Below are positions 35,185 to 47,095 of a stretch of 64,000 nt of DNA, piece by piece (within the stretch, counting starts at the first letter, position 1; every line of letters begins with the position of its first letter). Source of the stretch: Zygaena filipendulae (lineage: Eukaryota; Arthropoda; Insecta; Lepidoptera; Zygaenidae). Under the pieces are notes generated by a model, which was not told the origin of the DNA, did not search any database, and was given only the letters and a program-made list of their open reading frames with translations. The translations under genes were made by a program, and so were the position numbers. The stretch is taken from the NCBI GenBank assembly GCA_907165275.2, contig OU015669.1:6842501-6906500 (forward strand). The letters are read 5' to 3'.

Positions 35185-38100
35185 ATAAACTCCAACAACT
35201 CTTCGGAGACCACAAGGACCCCTACCTTCACCGCTACCTGTGGTGACAACACCATTATTTTCAAAGACATGTTCACACTGAGTGCTGAATTCGCGTCGAG
35301 TAATAAAACACATGCGAAACTTTAAAGGAAACCGATGATTCATACCATGCGGACGCATGCTTTAAAATTGACGATGCGATGCGGTGACTGGCACAGGACA
35401 CTATTGGCCAAAGGTTCAACGGTCGAACCCTTCTTCCGGCGCGTATGCCATGTTGCATGCGATGTCGCGAATATCACAACTTTTCCACCTATTTATGTAA
35501 TGTTACGTTGCATAATAAAAAGCAATAACTTACTCAAAGTAAAGCAACCAATCAGCCGCAAAACAGAGATCTGTCGTGCATAAAATGCCTTATTAACGAA
35601 ATAACACAACACTATTGAGTGAGTGAGCCTAGAGTTACTGATGTGTTACAGACTACAGTATAAGCTATATCCATTCCATTGGGATTTATTGCACGATTAC
35701 TTCATCGGAATTATTTGTCTCTACCTAACAGGGCATGTTAAAAGTTGATCAAGTTATATTACTATTATTCCTGCTAGCAATTTCCATAAACTTTACCTAA
35801 TAGAACAACTGAATTGAGAATTATCTGAAATTTAAGACAAGTAGGTAGTTCAAAAAATAAAGAAACTCTCTGTCAAAATACAGTACTTTATAAAAATGAC
35901 TTCTAATCACCCTCTAACTACGTGTATAGTAGTGCTTCCTGTATTAATTTTACCTATGTATTGTATCCCTTTCTTATATTCTTGGTAAGAAGGAGAGATA
36001 AGGCAAATATTCGCGTAATCGCAATGACATGCGGTCGTGGTATTAGATTAGATACTTTTTTTAGCGAAACGCCTAGTACATTGGTAGCAGTTATTTTTAT
36101 TCATGTACCTATTATATTTCCATTCACATATTTTCTTTCAATGATACATCTTGAGGTGGTAGTTGGTACGATATTAAAAAATAAGTATTTATGTTAACCG
36201 GACGTCCGTCCGTTGATCACTGCAATAACTATGAAATTGAATCGTTCGTATTCGTGACCTAATTGTCGACGTGTCTTGGGTTGCCTTATCAAGTTTTATT
36301 CATAAGATATGTATTATGGTTACTTTACTTTAAGTTATTATAATGTTCGCTGTATATGCATTCTTTTTATTAAACATTTTTGTTAACTAGCAGTTGTATA
36401 TTAATTTTTTATTAATTGTTAATTAACTCTGGCGGAAGAACTCCTATGTTTCACCACTGGTTCGAATAGAGAAGTAAATTTTACTGAAAACATTATTATT
36501 GCTTTCCTTGCTCACTTTATATCAGCTATCAAACTATTAGGTTGTTTGTGTTCGACCCCTATAATTACCGGTTACTTCTTACCAATTGCGTTGCCGATCC
36601 GTGCGCCCGCGCTACAGTCAACACTATCCATCTTAGCTAATGGCTTAATTGCATTATCTTTATTAGAATTGAAATCTTTCGAAGACATTCTACAATTGTT
36701 TCATGATTATTAGAGTTAAATTTTTAATTAATCTTCAATAATATTATTATACCTATTCTTAATAACTCGGATATTAAATTCTTAGTAACCTAGTTTTACT
36801 ATTACACCCTGAGTCTTTTGTAATAAGTTGAAGTTCCTTCTTCTTTGAATCACGAAGTACTTAAAATTATGTAACTGAAGAAGATTATATTTAGTACCGT
36901 CTCGTCTCTCGAATAAGTATTTCCTCAGGGCAGGTATTAAATAAAATTTATTTGTTATAAGTATCTGTCTAAAAAATGATACATTATTTAATGTTGTTAC
37001 AAATAAAATACAACGATTATACAAGGTATCTAAGTATTAAGTGTTTTGATAACGAATTAGTGAATATCACAAAATTAGAACACAGATAGCTAGTATATAG
37101 AAGATAGTATCTTCCGGACTTATAGATACTATAGCCATATCCTCTGATTTCATCCTTTTCATTTTAGGGGTTTGCCAAAAACCATAAAATACATATATTT
37201 CTTTCAAATAAAGAAAGCAGCCCCTTTTCAGCTTCTAAATTTCCTCTTCTTCCCCTCGCCTTTACGTCGTCTTGTATGACTCTAATTTAGACCTTGACTT
37301 TCTGCAATACATTAGCGTTGGCCTACATTAAAAAAAGAAAACTTGCGTAAACTTAAGCTTCTATACTAGCAATTTAGGTGGTGCGTGAATGAATTTCCGG
37401 ATATGTAATTTAATTTATATGTATGTATATAGATTCTATTATGCATTATCTTATTGGTAAAATACAGAACACCACAATAGTTGGTAATATGGAAACTTTA
37501 CGATTGTCATCGTGTTGAGTAATCCTATAACCGCAACTCTAATGCTGTGTGGTGAGTGAATATGATCTCAAACCGGACTAGTTTATCCATACCATATAGG
37601 TAGGTATTACGACTTAGAGGTTATTAATCCAGGAAATTAATCAAATTGATGCAGCTGATGAGGTTTAAATAAACCTCAATTTGCTTTATTATCCTAATGT
37701 ATGTATACTTTCATTTTCCGTTCGTATAATTTTCATTTATACTTCTAATCTTCTATTCTTATTTTCAGATAGTTCTCTTTTTGTGGAGGTCCTTTCAAAC
37801 CTATGTATTATTTTTGTTATATTTTCTATTTATTAAGCATAATTTTGCAAACCTAATATACCTTAGGAGGTTACTTTGAAAAAATTGGAAAACGCAAAAG
37901 AAATTGCGTTATTATGGCATGTACGAAGTCGTCATAATTATTTTAGGTAGCCGTGTCCTATTTCAAAACCTAAACTATCGTATCTATACGTATGTACCGA
38001 ATTCCTCAGGAATGCTTTGTTCTGGTATAAAACCATCTCATGTTATTCGAAGGTAATGTAGTTTCTTAATTCTTATTAGTTTTTTTTTTTATTTGGTTCC

Positions 38101-39426
38101 AGAGATAACCTCCAACAATTCGATTAAATGTGAGTATTTTGCTTTAGGTTTCAAGTCTTAACAAACCTGGCTATAATTGCCTACATTGTGGAGTCACCTT
38201 TGTCGTTTCATAAAACAACTTTACACCTTCAATCTAGTAAAGTTTGCTATTCGTGGTTCTTGAGTAATTCCCGCGCTAAACGTTAAGCTAAACATGTAAT
38301 GGTCGTTTAACTTGTCATATTTACACCGCTAATTAAAGCTCAATACTAAAGCAACGGTATTGTAAGTAATGCCTTGACAGTTTGTACTGCACTGCTAGAT
38401 ATGTGTCACCAGTGATGTCACGTTGGAAACTAGTCTCAGTCTGAAACTGGTACCTACTGCCTAGCACTATGTTTACACTTATGTGGTGCAGCGCTCGGTA
38501 ATATGTAATATAGTTATGTACCGACGATATCTTCATAAACACTACCGTGGCTTCAACTTCATTATAACTTGTGTAGACGAACGGAGCGGGTATTACTTAC
38601 TACAGCAATTTTATTGAATGTTTTATAAAATTTCATTCAAATTCATCATAATATTTTGTTTAGTTATTGTTTATGTAATATCAAAAAATAATTTGCTATG
38701 TCACAATATTATATTTAGTTAATTATTGAAAGTTAGATTTATTTATTTTTGCTGTTTAGAAATTTTTTTAAGCCAATACACAACTACACATTTAGTATTA
38801 CATGGCATTGATATTTATTTTATCTTTATTAATATCTGATAGACGAAGCTATTCTGCTAATTCTATCAAAGTTTTAGAAAGTTAATTCCGGTCTAGGTGT
38901 TACCATGTCTACCTGTAGGTACATAGTCCTTGTCTGATTACCGCAGCACAGAGTAATTTCTTGGTTTTGGTTAATATTTATTTTTGTGTTATTACGACTA
39001 TTGAAGTTAATTATACTGTCATGGACTCATGGTAAATAATTTGGCGAATTGTGTTCAAGTTGTTTCGAAATTTGGTGGCGCTCGGATTTTCTACTTATAC
39101 ATAATATAGCTGTATTTCTACTGTGCTGTCTGTGTGAAATCTTTAATCAGCGTCAATTATCGCATGTACACACCATTAAGGCTTTCCAGGTACAAGGCAA
39201 CCGTTAACAACTTCTTTTGAATTAGCTGCATCGTATAACGGTTCAGGTGGTCACATTGATCATTATTAGAAATGAAATGTATTCTTCGATATCGAAGATT
39301 TGTTCCGTTTATTCGGGAAAGAATTAATGTCGATTGATGAATCTAAATTATCGATCGTTACGTGTCTAAGGCATTTTTTTTTCAGGGGTTCATATAAACT
39401 TGTTATCTACTTTTTTTCCTACGATA
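35185..39426. other. Mostly unique AT-rich DNA, no gene seen
   Basis: Several 60-90 codon frames (35113-35583, 35922-36197, 36782-37024, 38333-38542) overlap on both strands or are T-rich and hydrophobic, with no recognised domain. A T run is near 38080-38091. ATTCCTCAGGAAT near 38002 could be a trace of a Lep1-like copy. Confidence 0.4.
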
Positions 39427-39532
39427 AAAATGTCGCCAAATGGTCGGAAAAACAGCCCGACCATTACGACATTTTCACCGTAGAAAAAAGCAATTTTATG
39501 AAGTAAAATGGCTTTTTTTCTACGGTGAAAAT
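39427..39532. repeat. Double imperfect hairpin
   Basis: Hairpin 1 has arms 39427-39447 and 39457-39475 (AAAATGTCG..AATGGTCGG against CCGACCATT.CGACATTTT). Hairpin 2 has arms 39471-39500 and 39503-39532 (ATTTTCACCGTAGAAAAAAG against its near-perfect inverse). Hairpin 2 begins inside the end of hairpin 1, so the two cannot be fully formed at once. Confidence 0.85.
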
Positions 39533-40451
39533 GCGAGTCGCAATGCGAGGATAAAGAAGAAAGTTATAATGTCTCAAAATAATTGGTGCGTTATGAAAGA
39601 AGTCTCGATTTGTAAAACATTCCCTTGCCTAAGTAATCGGTATAATAATAGCGATTTATTCAATAACTATATATAATATACGGAAGACTAAATGCTATTA
39701 CAAGAGAAATTGAAGACGATACATATATTATACTATGTTACATAACAAAATTCTTTAAACGTTGCTCCGAGCTAAATAGTCTTGTAAAATTTAATGACTG
39801 TAATCGTTTACGAGTATCTCGATCAATATCATCAATCAATTACGGAAGACATGTTCCGTACTTTCTTAGTAGCTTGGGAAAGCATGGGAAATTATGGAAA
39901 AAGGGGAAACTCGATTGATGTTGATAACTATTTCAGAATTAATGATTTCTGAAGCAAAATGATTTATGACTGTGCTGCAGTGTAAAAAATATCGACTCAT
40001 TGGAGAAAGTCTATTCTTTTCAAGTACAAGTTATAGATTTTACTTAGATCTCAATAGGATAGGTAAGCAAAACATTTCAAATATTGATCAGTAGTGTTGA
40101 TACTGTAACTGCGTTTGATTATGAACATCAGGTTGGTAAAGCTTTTTTAATACAGTTGCTCAAAAAGTGGCGTATTGCAGGGACGTTTAGCGTTCGGGAT
40201 GTGGGCTATTACATACTCGAGCTTTTTGTTTACCTTTCCCGAACTCGTGCGTTCTCTTTGCCAACTGTCAAAAATGGCGACACGACTTTGACACACTCTT
40301 TGCATTGCGAAACGTAGGTTTCGAATTACTAATACGACTAGCGCCATCTCTTGATCACAGTTGGAACTTAGTTGAGTTTGTTGTGTTTTTGATATTTTAT
40401 TAAATTGCTTAATTTTTTCGCAACTGTATTAAAAATAGTTGTTCAGTATAC
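39533..40451. other. Unique DNA, no supported gene
   Basis: The frames at 40084-40317 (plus) and 40147-40347 (minus) overlap and neither shows a known domain. Confidence 0.4.
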
Positions 40452-40563
40452 GTGCGGAACCGTCATTGCAAAGAGTTCCGACTGTCAACCCTCACCTTCG
40501 GCTGCGCCTCGGCTCGGGTAGACATTTGTCAGAACTCTTTGCAATGACAGGCTTTCCGCACTT
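40452..40563. mobile_element. Small MITE with TA flanks
   Basis: The left arm GTGCGGAACCGTCATTGCAA, continuing AGAGTTCCGAC, is mirrored by the right arm ending GCAATGACAGGCTTTCCGCAC. TA flanks both sides. The centre is GC-rich (GGCTGCGCCTCGGCTCGGG). It is 112 bp with no ORF. TA flanks would fit Tc1/mariner or a similar superfamily. Confidence 0.65.
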
Positions 40564-40998
40564 GTAATGAAATATACTATATTAGCATCTATAAATTTAA
40601 GTTCGATTCGTAGAGAATAACCACTGGCTACACAGTGATAGCTATTTGTATTGATTGCACTATTAATGTATATTTAACTTATATCTGTATAGATTATATC
40701 TGCATAGACGAGCAAATGACTTGTCGTATGCAGAATGCAGACACATCGCAATTGACATCCGCACCTCGATTTAGCGTTCTTTGTTTTGTAATGAATCGTT
40801 AATATTGTGATGTCACTGCGCTGAACGGTAAATAAATTGTTGGAAGATGATTTCGATTATACAATATTTTTAATAGTTTCAACCTTTGTAATAAAAATAT
40901 TACTTAAATGTTTTATCTTCTATTTGATTATTTATGCTCTAAATGTAGTGGTTCGTATTCAAATCGATATGCAACATAATATTTATTTTAGTAAGTTA

Positions 40999-41160
40999 CT
41001 AACTGTGCCCCGCGGTTTCACCCACGTATCGTAATTCCCGCAGGAACTCCAAAGTACCTGAACTTCCACAAATATTTCCAGACCAAAGTTAGCCAAATCG
41101 GTCCAGCCATTCTTTACTTTTAGCGAGACAAACGAACAGCAATTTATTTTTATATACATA
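40999..41160 (-). mobile_element. Lep1-like element at the 3' end of the array
   Basis: It ends in the hairpin, GGGGCACAG and TTAG, with T outside. The body has AATCGGTCCAGCCATTCT. Its 5' end at 41160 touches the CTAG of the next unit with no gap. Confidence 0.7.
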
Positions 41161-41436
41161 CTAGCTGTCCCCCGCAATTTCATCCGCGGTAATTTCGGAG
41201 TTCCCGCGGGAATTGCGGGAAAAAATTGCTCTACTCTACCCCTGACAGTAGTTTAAGGTGATTAGCTGCTCCCCGCATTAGTGATGGAGTTCCCGCGGGA
41301 ACTCCGGGATAAAAACTATCCTATCTTTTAAGTTGGACCATACTATAATGGTTACAAAATTTTATCAAAATCCGTTCAGTAGTTTCGGAGTCCATCGCGG
41401 ACAAACAACGTGATACGTGATTTAAATAATATTAGA
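41161..41436 (-). mobile_element. Tandem Helitron-like unit 1 (3'-most)
   Basis: The unit runs on the minus strand from TCTAATATTATTTAAATCAC at 41436 to CTAG at 41164-41161. It has an inner CTAA end at about 41261, and the inner module reads CCCGCATTAGTGATGGAGTT instead of CATTAATTCCGGAG, so it is the most diverged in that part. Confidence 0.88.
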
Positions 41437-41710
41437 CTAGCTTTCCCGCGCGATTTCATCCGCGGTAATTTCGGAGTTCCCGCGGGAATTGCGGGGAAAA
41501 AGTTCTTTGTACCTCTGACAGTAGTTTACGGTGATTAGCTGTTTCCCGCATTAATTCCGGAGTTCCCGCGGGAATTCCGGGATAAAAACTATCCTATCTT
41601 TTAAGTTGGACCATATTATAAAAGGTTACAAAATTTTATCAAAATCCGTTCAGTAGTTTCGGAGTCCATCGCGGACAAACAACGTGACACGTGATTTATA
41701 TATATTTAGA
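41437..41710 (-). mobile_element. Tandem Helitron-like unit 2
   Basis: 274 bp, TC at 41710 to CTAG at 41440-41437. It has the same composite structure as its neighbours: an inner end without hairpin at about 41534 and an outer terminator with a full hairpin. It joins both neighbours with zero intervening bases. Confidence 0.9.
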
Positions 41711-41986
41711 CTAGCTGTCCCCCGCGATTTCATCCGCGGTAATTTCGGAGTTCCCTCGGGAATTGCGGGGAAAAAGTTCTTTGTACCCCTGACAGTAGTT
41801 AACGGTGATTAGCTGTTTCCCGCATTAATTCCGGAGTTCCCGCGGGAATTCCGGGATAAAAACTATCCTATCTTTCAAATTGAACCATATTATAAATGGT
41901 TGCAAAATTTTTATCAAAATCTTTTCAGTAGTTTCGGAGTCCATCGCGGACAAACAACGTGACACGTGATTTATATATATTAAGAT
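41711..41986 (-). mobile_element. Tandem Helitron-like unit 3 (5'-most)
   Basis: TC (TCTTAATATATATAAATC) at about 41986 to CTAG at 41714-41711, with the inner CTAA end at about 41808. It differs from unit 2 at scattered positions (for example TCTTTCAAATTGAACCA). An AAGATA-rich simple sequence lies just outside at 41981-42002. The 63-codon frame at 41825-42016 is not a gene. Confidence 0.88.
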
Positions 41987-42229
41987 TAAGATAAAGATAA
42001 AAGCATAGGGTTCCATTCATGTGTAAAGCCAGGTTGACACTATCCAAGTATGCTTAGACTTTGCTGATGATGACAAAACGGCATCGTCAAAGACTGATTC
42101 GATACCTGTTGATGGGAAAGAGCTACTTGGTTCAAGCTTTTGGATAGTCATTCGTGAACCTCGACCTCTAAGCACCTTCGCTTAGTTTATTTACTTATGT
42201 GCCCAAATATCTCGAGTATGATTGATCAC
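41987..42229. other. Unique DNA, no gene seen
   Basis: Nothing recognised. Confidence 0.4.
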
Positions 42230-42320
42230 TTACTATAATTATAAATATAATAATAATATAATAATATTATAATTATAATTTTAAATTTATTATTAATCAC
42301 TTAATATAATTATATTATAC
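42230..42320. repeat. AT-only low-complexity tract
   Basis: A run of TAATAATATAATAATATTAT type, flanked by near-direct repeats GATCACTTACTATAATTATA and AATCACTTAATATAATTATA. Confidence 0.85.
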
Positions 42321-42597
42321 GAGAATGGATCAATTACTTCATCTATACCCATTATTTTTACTAGTAAAAAATACTTTTAGATCTAAAATAATTTCCCTCT
42401 CACTGTTTCCTTACATAATTTAGGATAGATACAAAAAATCTTCAAAGAACCTTTCGGTATTGTCGTTAGGTACCTACCATTCTCCTTTGATCACTTTGTT
42501 TCAAAGTTCTTTATAAAATGTTGTTTTTCCGATAGTGTGCATAAAAGTTAAAAAGAAATGTCTTCCTGAAAGATAATTTTACCTTTTCCACTGGAGA
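42321..42597. other. Unique DNA, no gene seen
   Basis: Nothing recognised. Confidence 0.4.
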
Positions 42598-42656
42598 AGG
42601 CGTCGCGTGCGTGGCCGTGCGATGCGCCGCGCCGGCGGCGCCGCGGGCGCGTCCGG
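42578..42656 (-). other. CpG-dense spike, candidate small exon or regulatory block
   Basis: About 58 bp (42599-42656) are almost pure G+C with many CpG (CGCGCCGGCGGCGCCGCGGG) in AT-rich surroundings. On the minus strand the spike runs into CTTCTCCAGTGGAAAAG and then GTAAAA at 42585-42580, a good splice donor, so it could be a GC-rich 5' exon of a minus-strand transcript. Both strands are open across it, but no protein family is recognisable. A regulatory CpG block is the alternative. Confidence 0.35.
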
Positions 42657-43614
42657 TCTATGTGTTCATTAGTGCATATTAATCATTCCCTGTCTTCTTA
42701 TCTACTTGCCTGCTTGCTGGTTTTAATCTATTAACTTGTACGTATTGATTTAAATTTCACACACACACAAGACTATTGATTCTGCTCTTTCTTTTTAAAG
42801 GTGACATATTTTACAATAATTAAATTTAAGGATTGATTCAATTTTAATTACTAGTGCAAGCTGCTTTATAGGATGCATTGGCATTTCATATCATTTGGGA
42901 AAATTCCTATTTTCATGCTTTACACGCCTTCTTAACTATCAGAAACAGGATCTAACATTTCATTTTCTTTCTTTATTCAAGTTATCTAAAGAAGTCATCA
43001 TCGGCCTAGCATTATATTGTACGAGAGCGAAAGTGGTTTCAACTTTAAATAATTTTTGCGTTTAGTTCACAGAATAGTTCACAGCATGAGATCGCGGTCG
43101 GGCCAACCATATTGTCCGCACAAGTAACGCCTCATTGTGGCTTTGCTCATTTATCATTTACTATTCCGCAATAAGTCTGCACACGATATTAGTCTTTAAA
43201 TATTTTATCCTAAGAGACTAGATTGATTTCATCAGAGGTTATTGTTGAAATTGTTTAATTTAATATGAAATTGAACATGCCTCGTGATGCGCCGATGGTA
43301 TCGCTACCTGGATTTCTGAACTTTACTTTCGTTGGTCTATTTAGTGAGGGGCGGTGGTGAAACTACTGCAAGGGTTTCCTAATTCGTAACAGCAGTTTAC
43401 TTTCGGTTTTGTTACCATTCTGTTTATAACGATGTTTTGATAACATTGTTCTTCAACGATAGTGCCAGTTCGATCGCTCCTACAATGATCAATGACGTAT
43501 GGTTAAAGACAACTGATGCAGGTTTATTAACTGCCTGTTAAACTGACCTCCTGTCACTTTATGACCATTTACGTCAAACAATGTAAGACAACATCGTGGT
43601 CTATGGTTAGGTAA
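42657..43614. other. Unique DNA, no gene seen
   Basis: TTCATTAGTGCATATTAATC at 42664-42683 is an AT-rich, homeodomain-site-like stretch beside the CpG spike. Confidence 0.4.
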
Positions 43615-43690
43615 CCTGTAACTGTAACTGTAACGCCAGGTGTCGGGGGTTCGACCCTCGCGTCAGGGTAAACTATTCTTCCGTATCTGC
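43615..43690 (+). mobile_element. SINE tRNA-like head fragment
   Basis: GGGGGTTCGACCCTCGCGTC at 43646-43665 contains a B-box-like GGTTCGACCC, and the context AACGCCAGGTGTCGGGGG parallels CTACGCCGGGTGTCGCGGG at 8409-8427. The GTAACT word is repeated just upstream. The 3' body is missing. Confidence 0.5.
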
Positions 43691-45920
43691 ATAATATTTT
43701 TAACACGATTAACTAATTAAAAATATAATTACGCCGCTTTATTTAACCAAGTTTGTTTACTCAAAGAGATGAGTGTTGTAGATACCATCCGTACTTTCGA
43801 AGAGATGCTATTATTCATTGCGAAAATTAATCTCGGAATAATTACAAAGAAGATGTTCCTCTGACCTCTATCGGAACACTTTCTAATAACAAACAGAAGA
43901 ATTGAATTAAGGCAATCCAAACATCGCCAACAATGCAATCACGTAGAATTCAGAAGATTGGCGTAAGTGGCACGAAGTCGATCTGTATAAACCTATACAG
44001 TAAAGTACTCTTATGGTATTAGCAATTCTATTGTGTATACTTTTCCTTTAATAAAATATAACGTCAACGAATTCACTGCACTACAATATACTTTAAAAAC
44101 AAAAAAAAAAAAAAACACTTTTGGTTGATAATCTTATCTTTAATGATAAAAGAAACGAGGTTTAAAATTAAGAGCTGTTATTTTTTTATAATATCCGTTT
44201 CCTTATTCATCTGAGTTTTTAATATGAAAGCGATTTTACGCATTGATGATTTTAGAGTGTATCATTTTGCAATGCTTTTTGCACAATTGGTACTAATTGT
44301 AGCATTACAATTATTATTGAGTGTTTAAAATTAAATTATGTAAAGATTAAGTGCCATCATGATAATATTTTTTCTCGTAGTGGGGTTTGTCTATTGTAGA
44401 GTCAAATGACATCCTTTGGTATCGTTTCCTTCATGAGACATGAGAATGACAGATAAAGAACGTGTTAATAGCTTCACCCATTATTGTTTCAAAGTTTTTG
44501 ACAAGATCTAATTTTCTCTGAGTTTTGAATACAGGAAAGGGAATAGAAAACAGACACTCTTAATTTCCTTTAAATTGGGTTGCCAGTGTGTTACTTTAAG
44601 TTTTTGTTTTATAATAACATTCTTTCTATACAACACAAAAAAATATTGCCTACATCTATTTTCGATATAATATTCTAATTCGTAATTATTTTACTGTCAA
44701 CTATACCTCGCCTTAGTTTTGGCTTAATAGTTTCAAGACTTTTACTTTATTTCAATGAAATATTAAACTTATTAGTTACACGTCAGTTTAAACTATACTG
44801 TTTCATATTATTAGCCACAGCCTACATTTCTTATCGAGCCAGTAAACGGCTGCTGTGTCGTAATACATATTTACAGACGCGAATTTTCTCACGGCACCCG
44901 ATTCGATTGCATTGACTGCTAGCGACTAAACTCTACGAATGAATTCTATTCGTCGCGGTTGAGTTTTTATATACCTTTGACAGTTTGTTCACGAGGTTAG
45001 TGAAGATGTTTGAACTTACTGCCTTTTTTGTTCAGATAATTTTTGACGTGCAGTTTTGTTTACTTTGAGTAGTTACTGATGTTTTTCTTAATCTGATGTT
45101 TCTTAGTTATTGTAAAGGTGCCTACTCGCTGTGACAGCTTCTAAAATAGATATTTATATTTTAATGTATTTGGGTTTCCACAGTTATACATTTTCTTCGC
45201 ATAAAAGAGAATTCGTAATCTTTCGATTGATAGGTTGAAGTAATGTAACAATATCTTTTAACGGTGAAATCACAATCTTATATCGATTGACGGAGAGGTT
45301 GAGTTCTCGTATTTTTAGCTTAGAGCGTGACGAATGAGTACATACACGATTGCATTACCGTTTGCTTTTATGGCTTCTTCAAATACTTATGAATATCACT
45401 TCACGTACTTCGATACATATGTTTACAACAGTTTATTTATACACCTATCAATTTCTCCGTCGCCATGCCGTTTCCATGCCTTTTTATATTGCGTCGTAAA
45501 ATTATAAAACATTTGAAGAAATCAATTTTTATGTGTCTCTGTGCAGTCTTGTACAGTTATCTAATTTGAACATAATACGTCAAGTTATAGCGTCGCAAGT
45601 TTTATAGCACATTAAACACTGCTATGTGATTTGATGTATCGAAAAACATTTTTACATGATATACGCCATCCGGCTATATGCATACGGCATCCGGGTATTT
45701 CAGGGGCTATTTTTATATTTTATGTCGCGTCATTAACTACGACCAAAGTTTATGTGCTTACGTAATCTATCTGCATATTTATTATTTTATTTGCACAAAA
45801 TATTTCATTCATGTACAGAAATAGCAGTTGACATGCATTTGATTTTAACTATGCTTGGGCTTGTTGAAAATTCTTTAGGTGCGTAAAATCTGTTTCTCTA
45901 ATTATGATAGAGTACTTTTA
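43691..45920. other. AT-rich DNA, no gene seen
   Basis: An A15 run is at 44101-44115. ATACGCCATCCGGCTATATG is followed closely by GCATACGGCATCCGGGTATT (45661-45700), a small imperfect duplication. Confidence 0.45.
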
Positions 45921-46480
45921 TTAGCTGCTATCCCGTGTTTTTACACGGGTAAAAACTTAGTAAAACACGGGTAAAAGTTGTTTCAACTGTTTCACCCTTA
46001 GGACTTGAATAACCGAAAGTCCTGAAGTACAGATATCTTGAAATTGGAAAAAAAAAATTCCAAACATAATTTCCATCCCTCCTAATCCTAAAAATAAGTA
46101 ACTGTACCCTATAAAAAATGTATCCCCCTTTAAAGGTGGGTTAAAATAAATCTTTGTGCTTGCCAACAGCTTTAAAAGAAAGTCTTGCGCAAAATTGGAA
46201 GGTGTTTAATATAATACCCGGTTGTTTGATCTGTAGGTATTTGTTAAAATGTCTGGTCCGCCAATATGTCATTTTATCTCAGTTTATTTGCTTCAAATTA
46301 TGCAACTTTTGAACTTTACTTTCTGCGTACATTTTGATGTTGCGATATCGGAAAAATGTTATTGGTATTTTATTAATCCTTATCCTTACTTTACAACGTA
46401 TCAATGAATTAACTGAAAACTTGAATAATTCACGCGGAATCTCCGAAATTAACGCGGGTGAAACTGCGGGAAACAGCTAG
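45921..46480. mobile_element. Head-to-head pair of diverged Helitron-like ends
   Basis: The left end is on the minus strand: TTAG at 45921-45924 with a distinct but stable hairpin (CCCGTGT / ACACGGG, 45931-45949). The right end is on the plus strand: ACGCGGGTGAAACTGCGGGA, AACAG and CTAG at 46477-46480, then T. The interior is diverged and the inner 5' ends cannot be placed. The frame at 45957-46166 is within it. Confidence 0.5.
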
Positions 46481-46840
46481 TTAGATAAATAAAAAAAGCC
46501 ATAGTCTAAGGAAATATGAGAACTAACCCAGATCTTTAGTTCATCTATATCAACACTTCTCTTTCCATTACTTAGTTTATAGTTGATGTTAAAACGTTTC
46601 GTTTTCATCCTCAGCCTCGGTCGTTTATCGAGACAAGGCAAATTAGATGTAGTTTATATTTAACGACTCAATTTCTATCTAAAGCGAGAAATCTCTCCAT
46701 TCAAAGTATCGCCGTTTGCAATAACGAGAAATGGCTTCAGGAAACCAGTATAATTTGAATATAATACATTTTAAGTTGTGTTTTACAGTGATATTAAATA
46801 TTGAATTAATAATAATAATTGCTCTTTGTATTAGCAGGGA
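46481..46840. other. Unique DNA, no gene seen
   Basis: Nothing recognised. Confidence 0.4.
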
Positions 46841-47095
46841 CTAGCTGCCTCGCGCGGTTTCACCCGCGATAATTTCGGAGTTACCGCGGAATTGTTCCAT
46901 ACAAACTTTGCCCCCCTTTATAAGAAGATAAAGGTAGAATTTTAGGTAGAATTTCGGAAAATTCTTTCTTACCGGATGCCTACGTTATACAAAAAACACT
47001 TTCTCCAAGTTTCAGGTCTCTACGATCAGCAATTTAGACTTAGATTGATCCGTCAGTCAGTCATTCAGGACAAAGAATTTTATAATATTGTATAC
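46841..47095 (-). mobile_element. Lep1-like Helitron, 5' end blurred
   Basis: CTAG at 46841-46844, then the hairpin (CGCGCGGTTTCACCCGCG) and the body with CTCCAAGTTTCAGGTCTCTA and CATTCAGGACAAAGAATTTT, matching 7671-7912. The 5' TC is not clear. Confidence 0.75.

Noticed and set aside
35922..36197. 91-codon hydrophobic frame
   Set aside because: T-rich DNA produces such frames by chance; no start context, domain or neighbouring exon signals.
41161..41986. Regular direct repeats that could look like a CRISPR array
   Set aside because: Units are 275 bp, contiguous without spacers, and carry Helitron-type ends; eukaryotic context.
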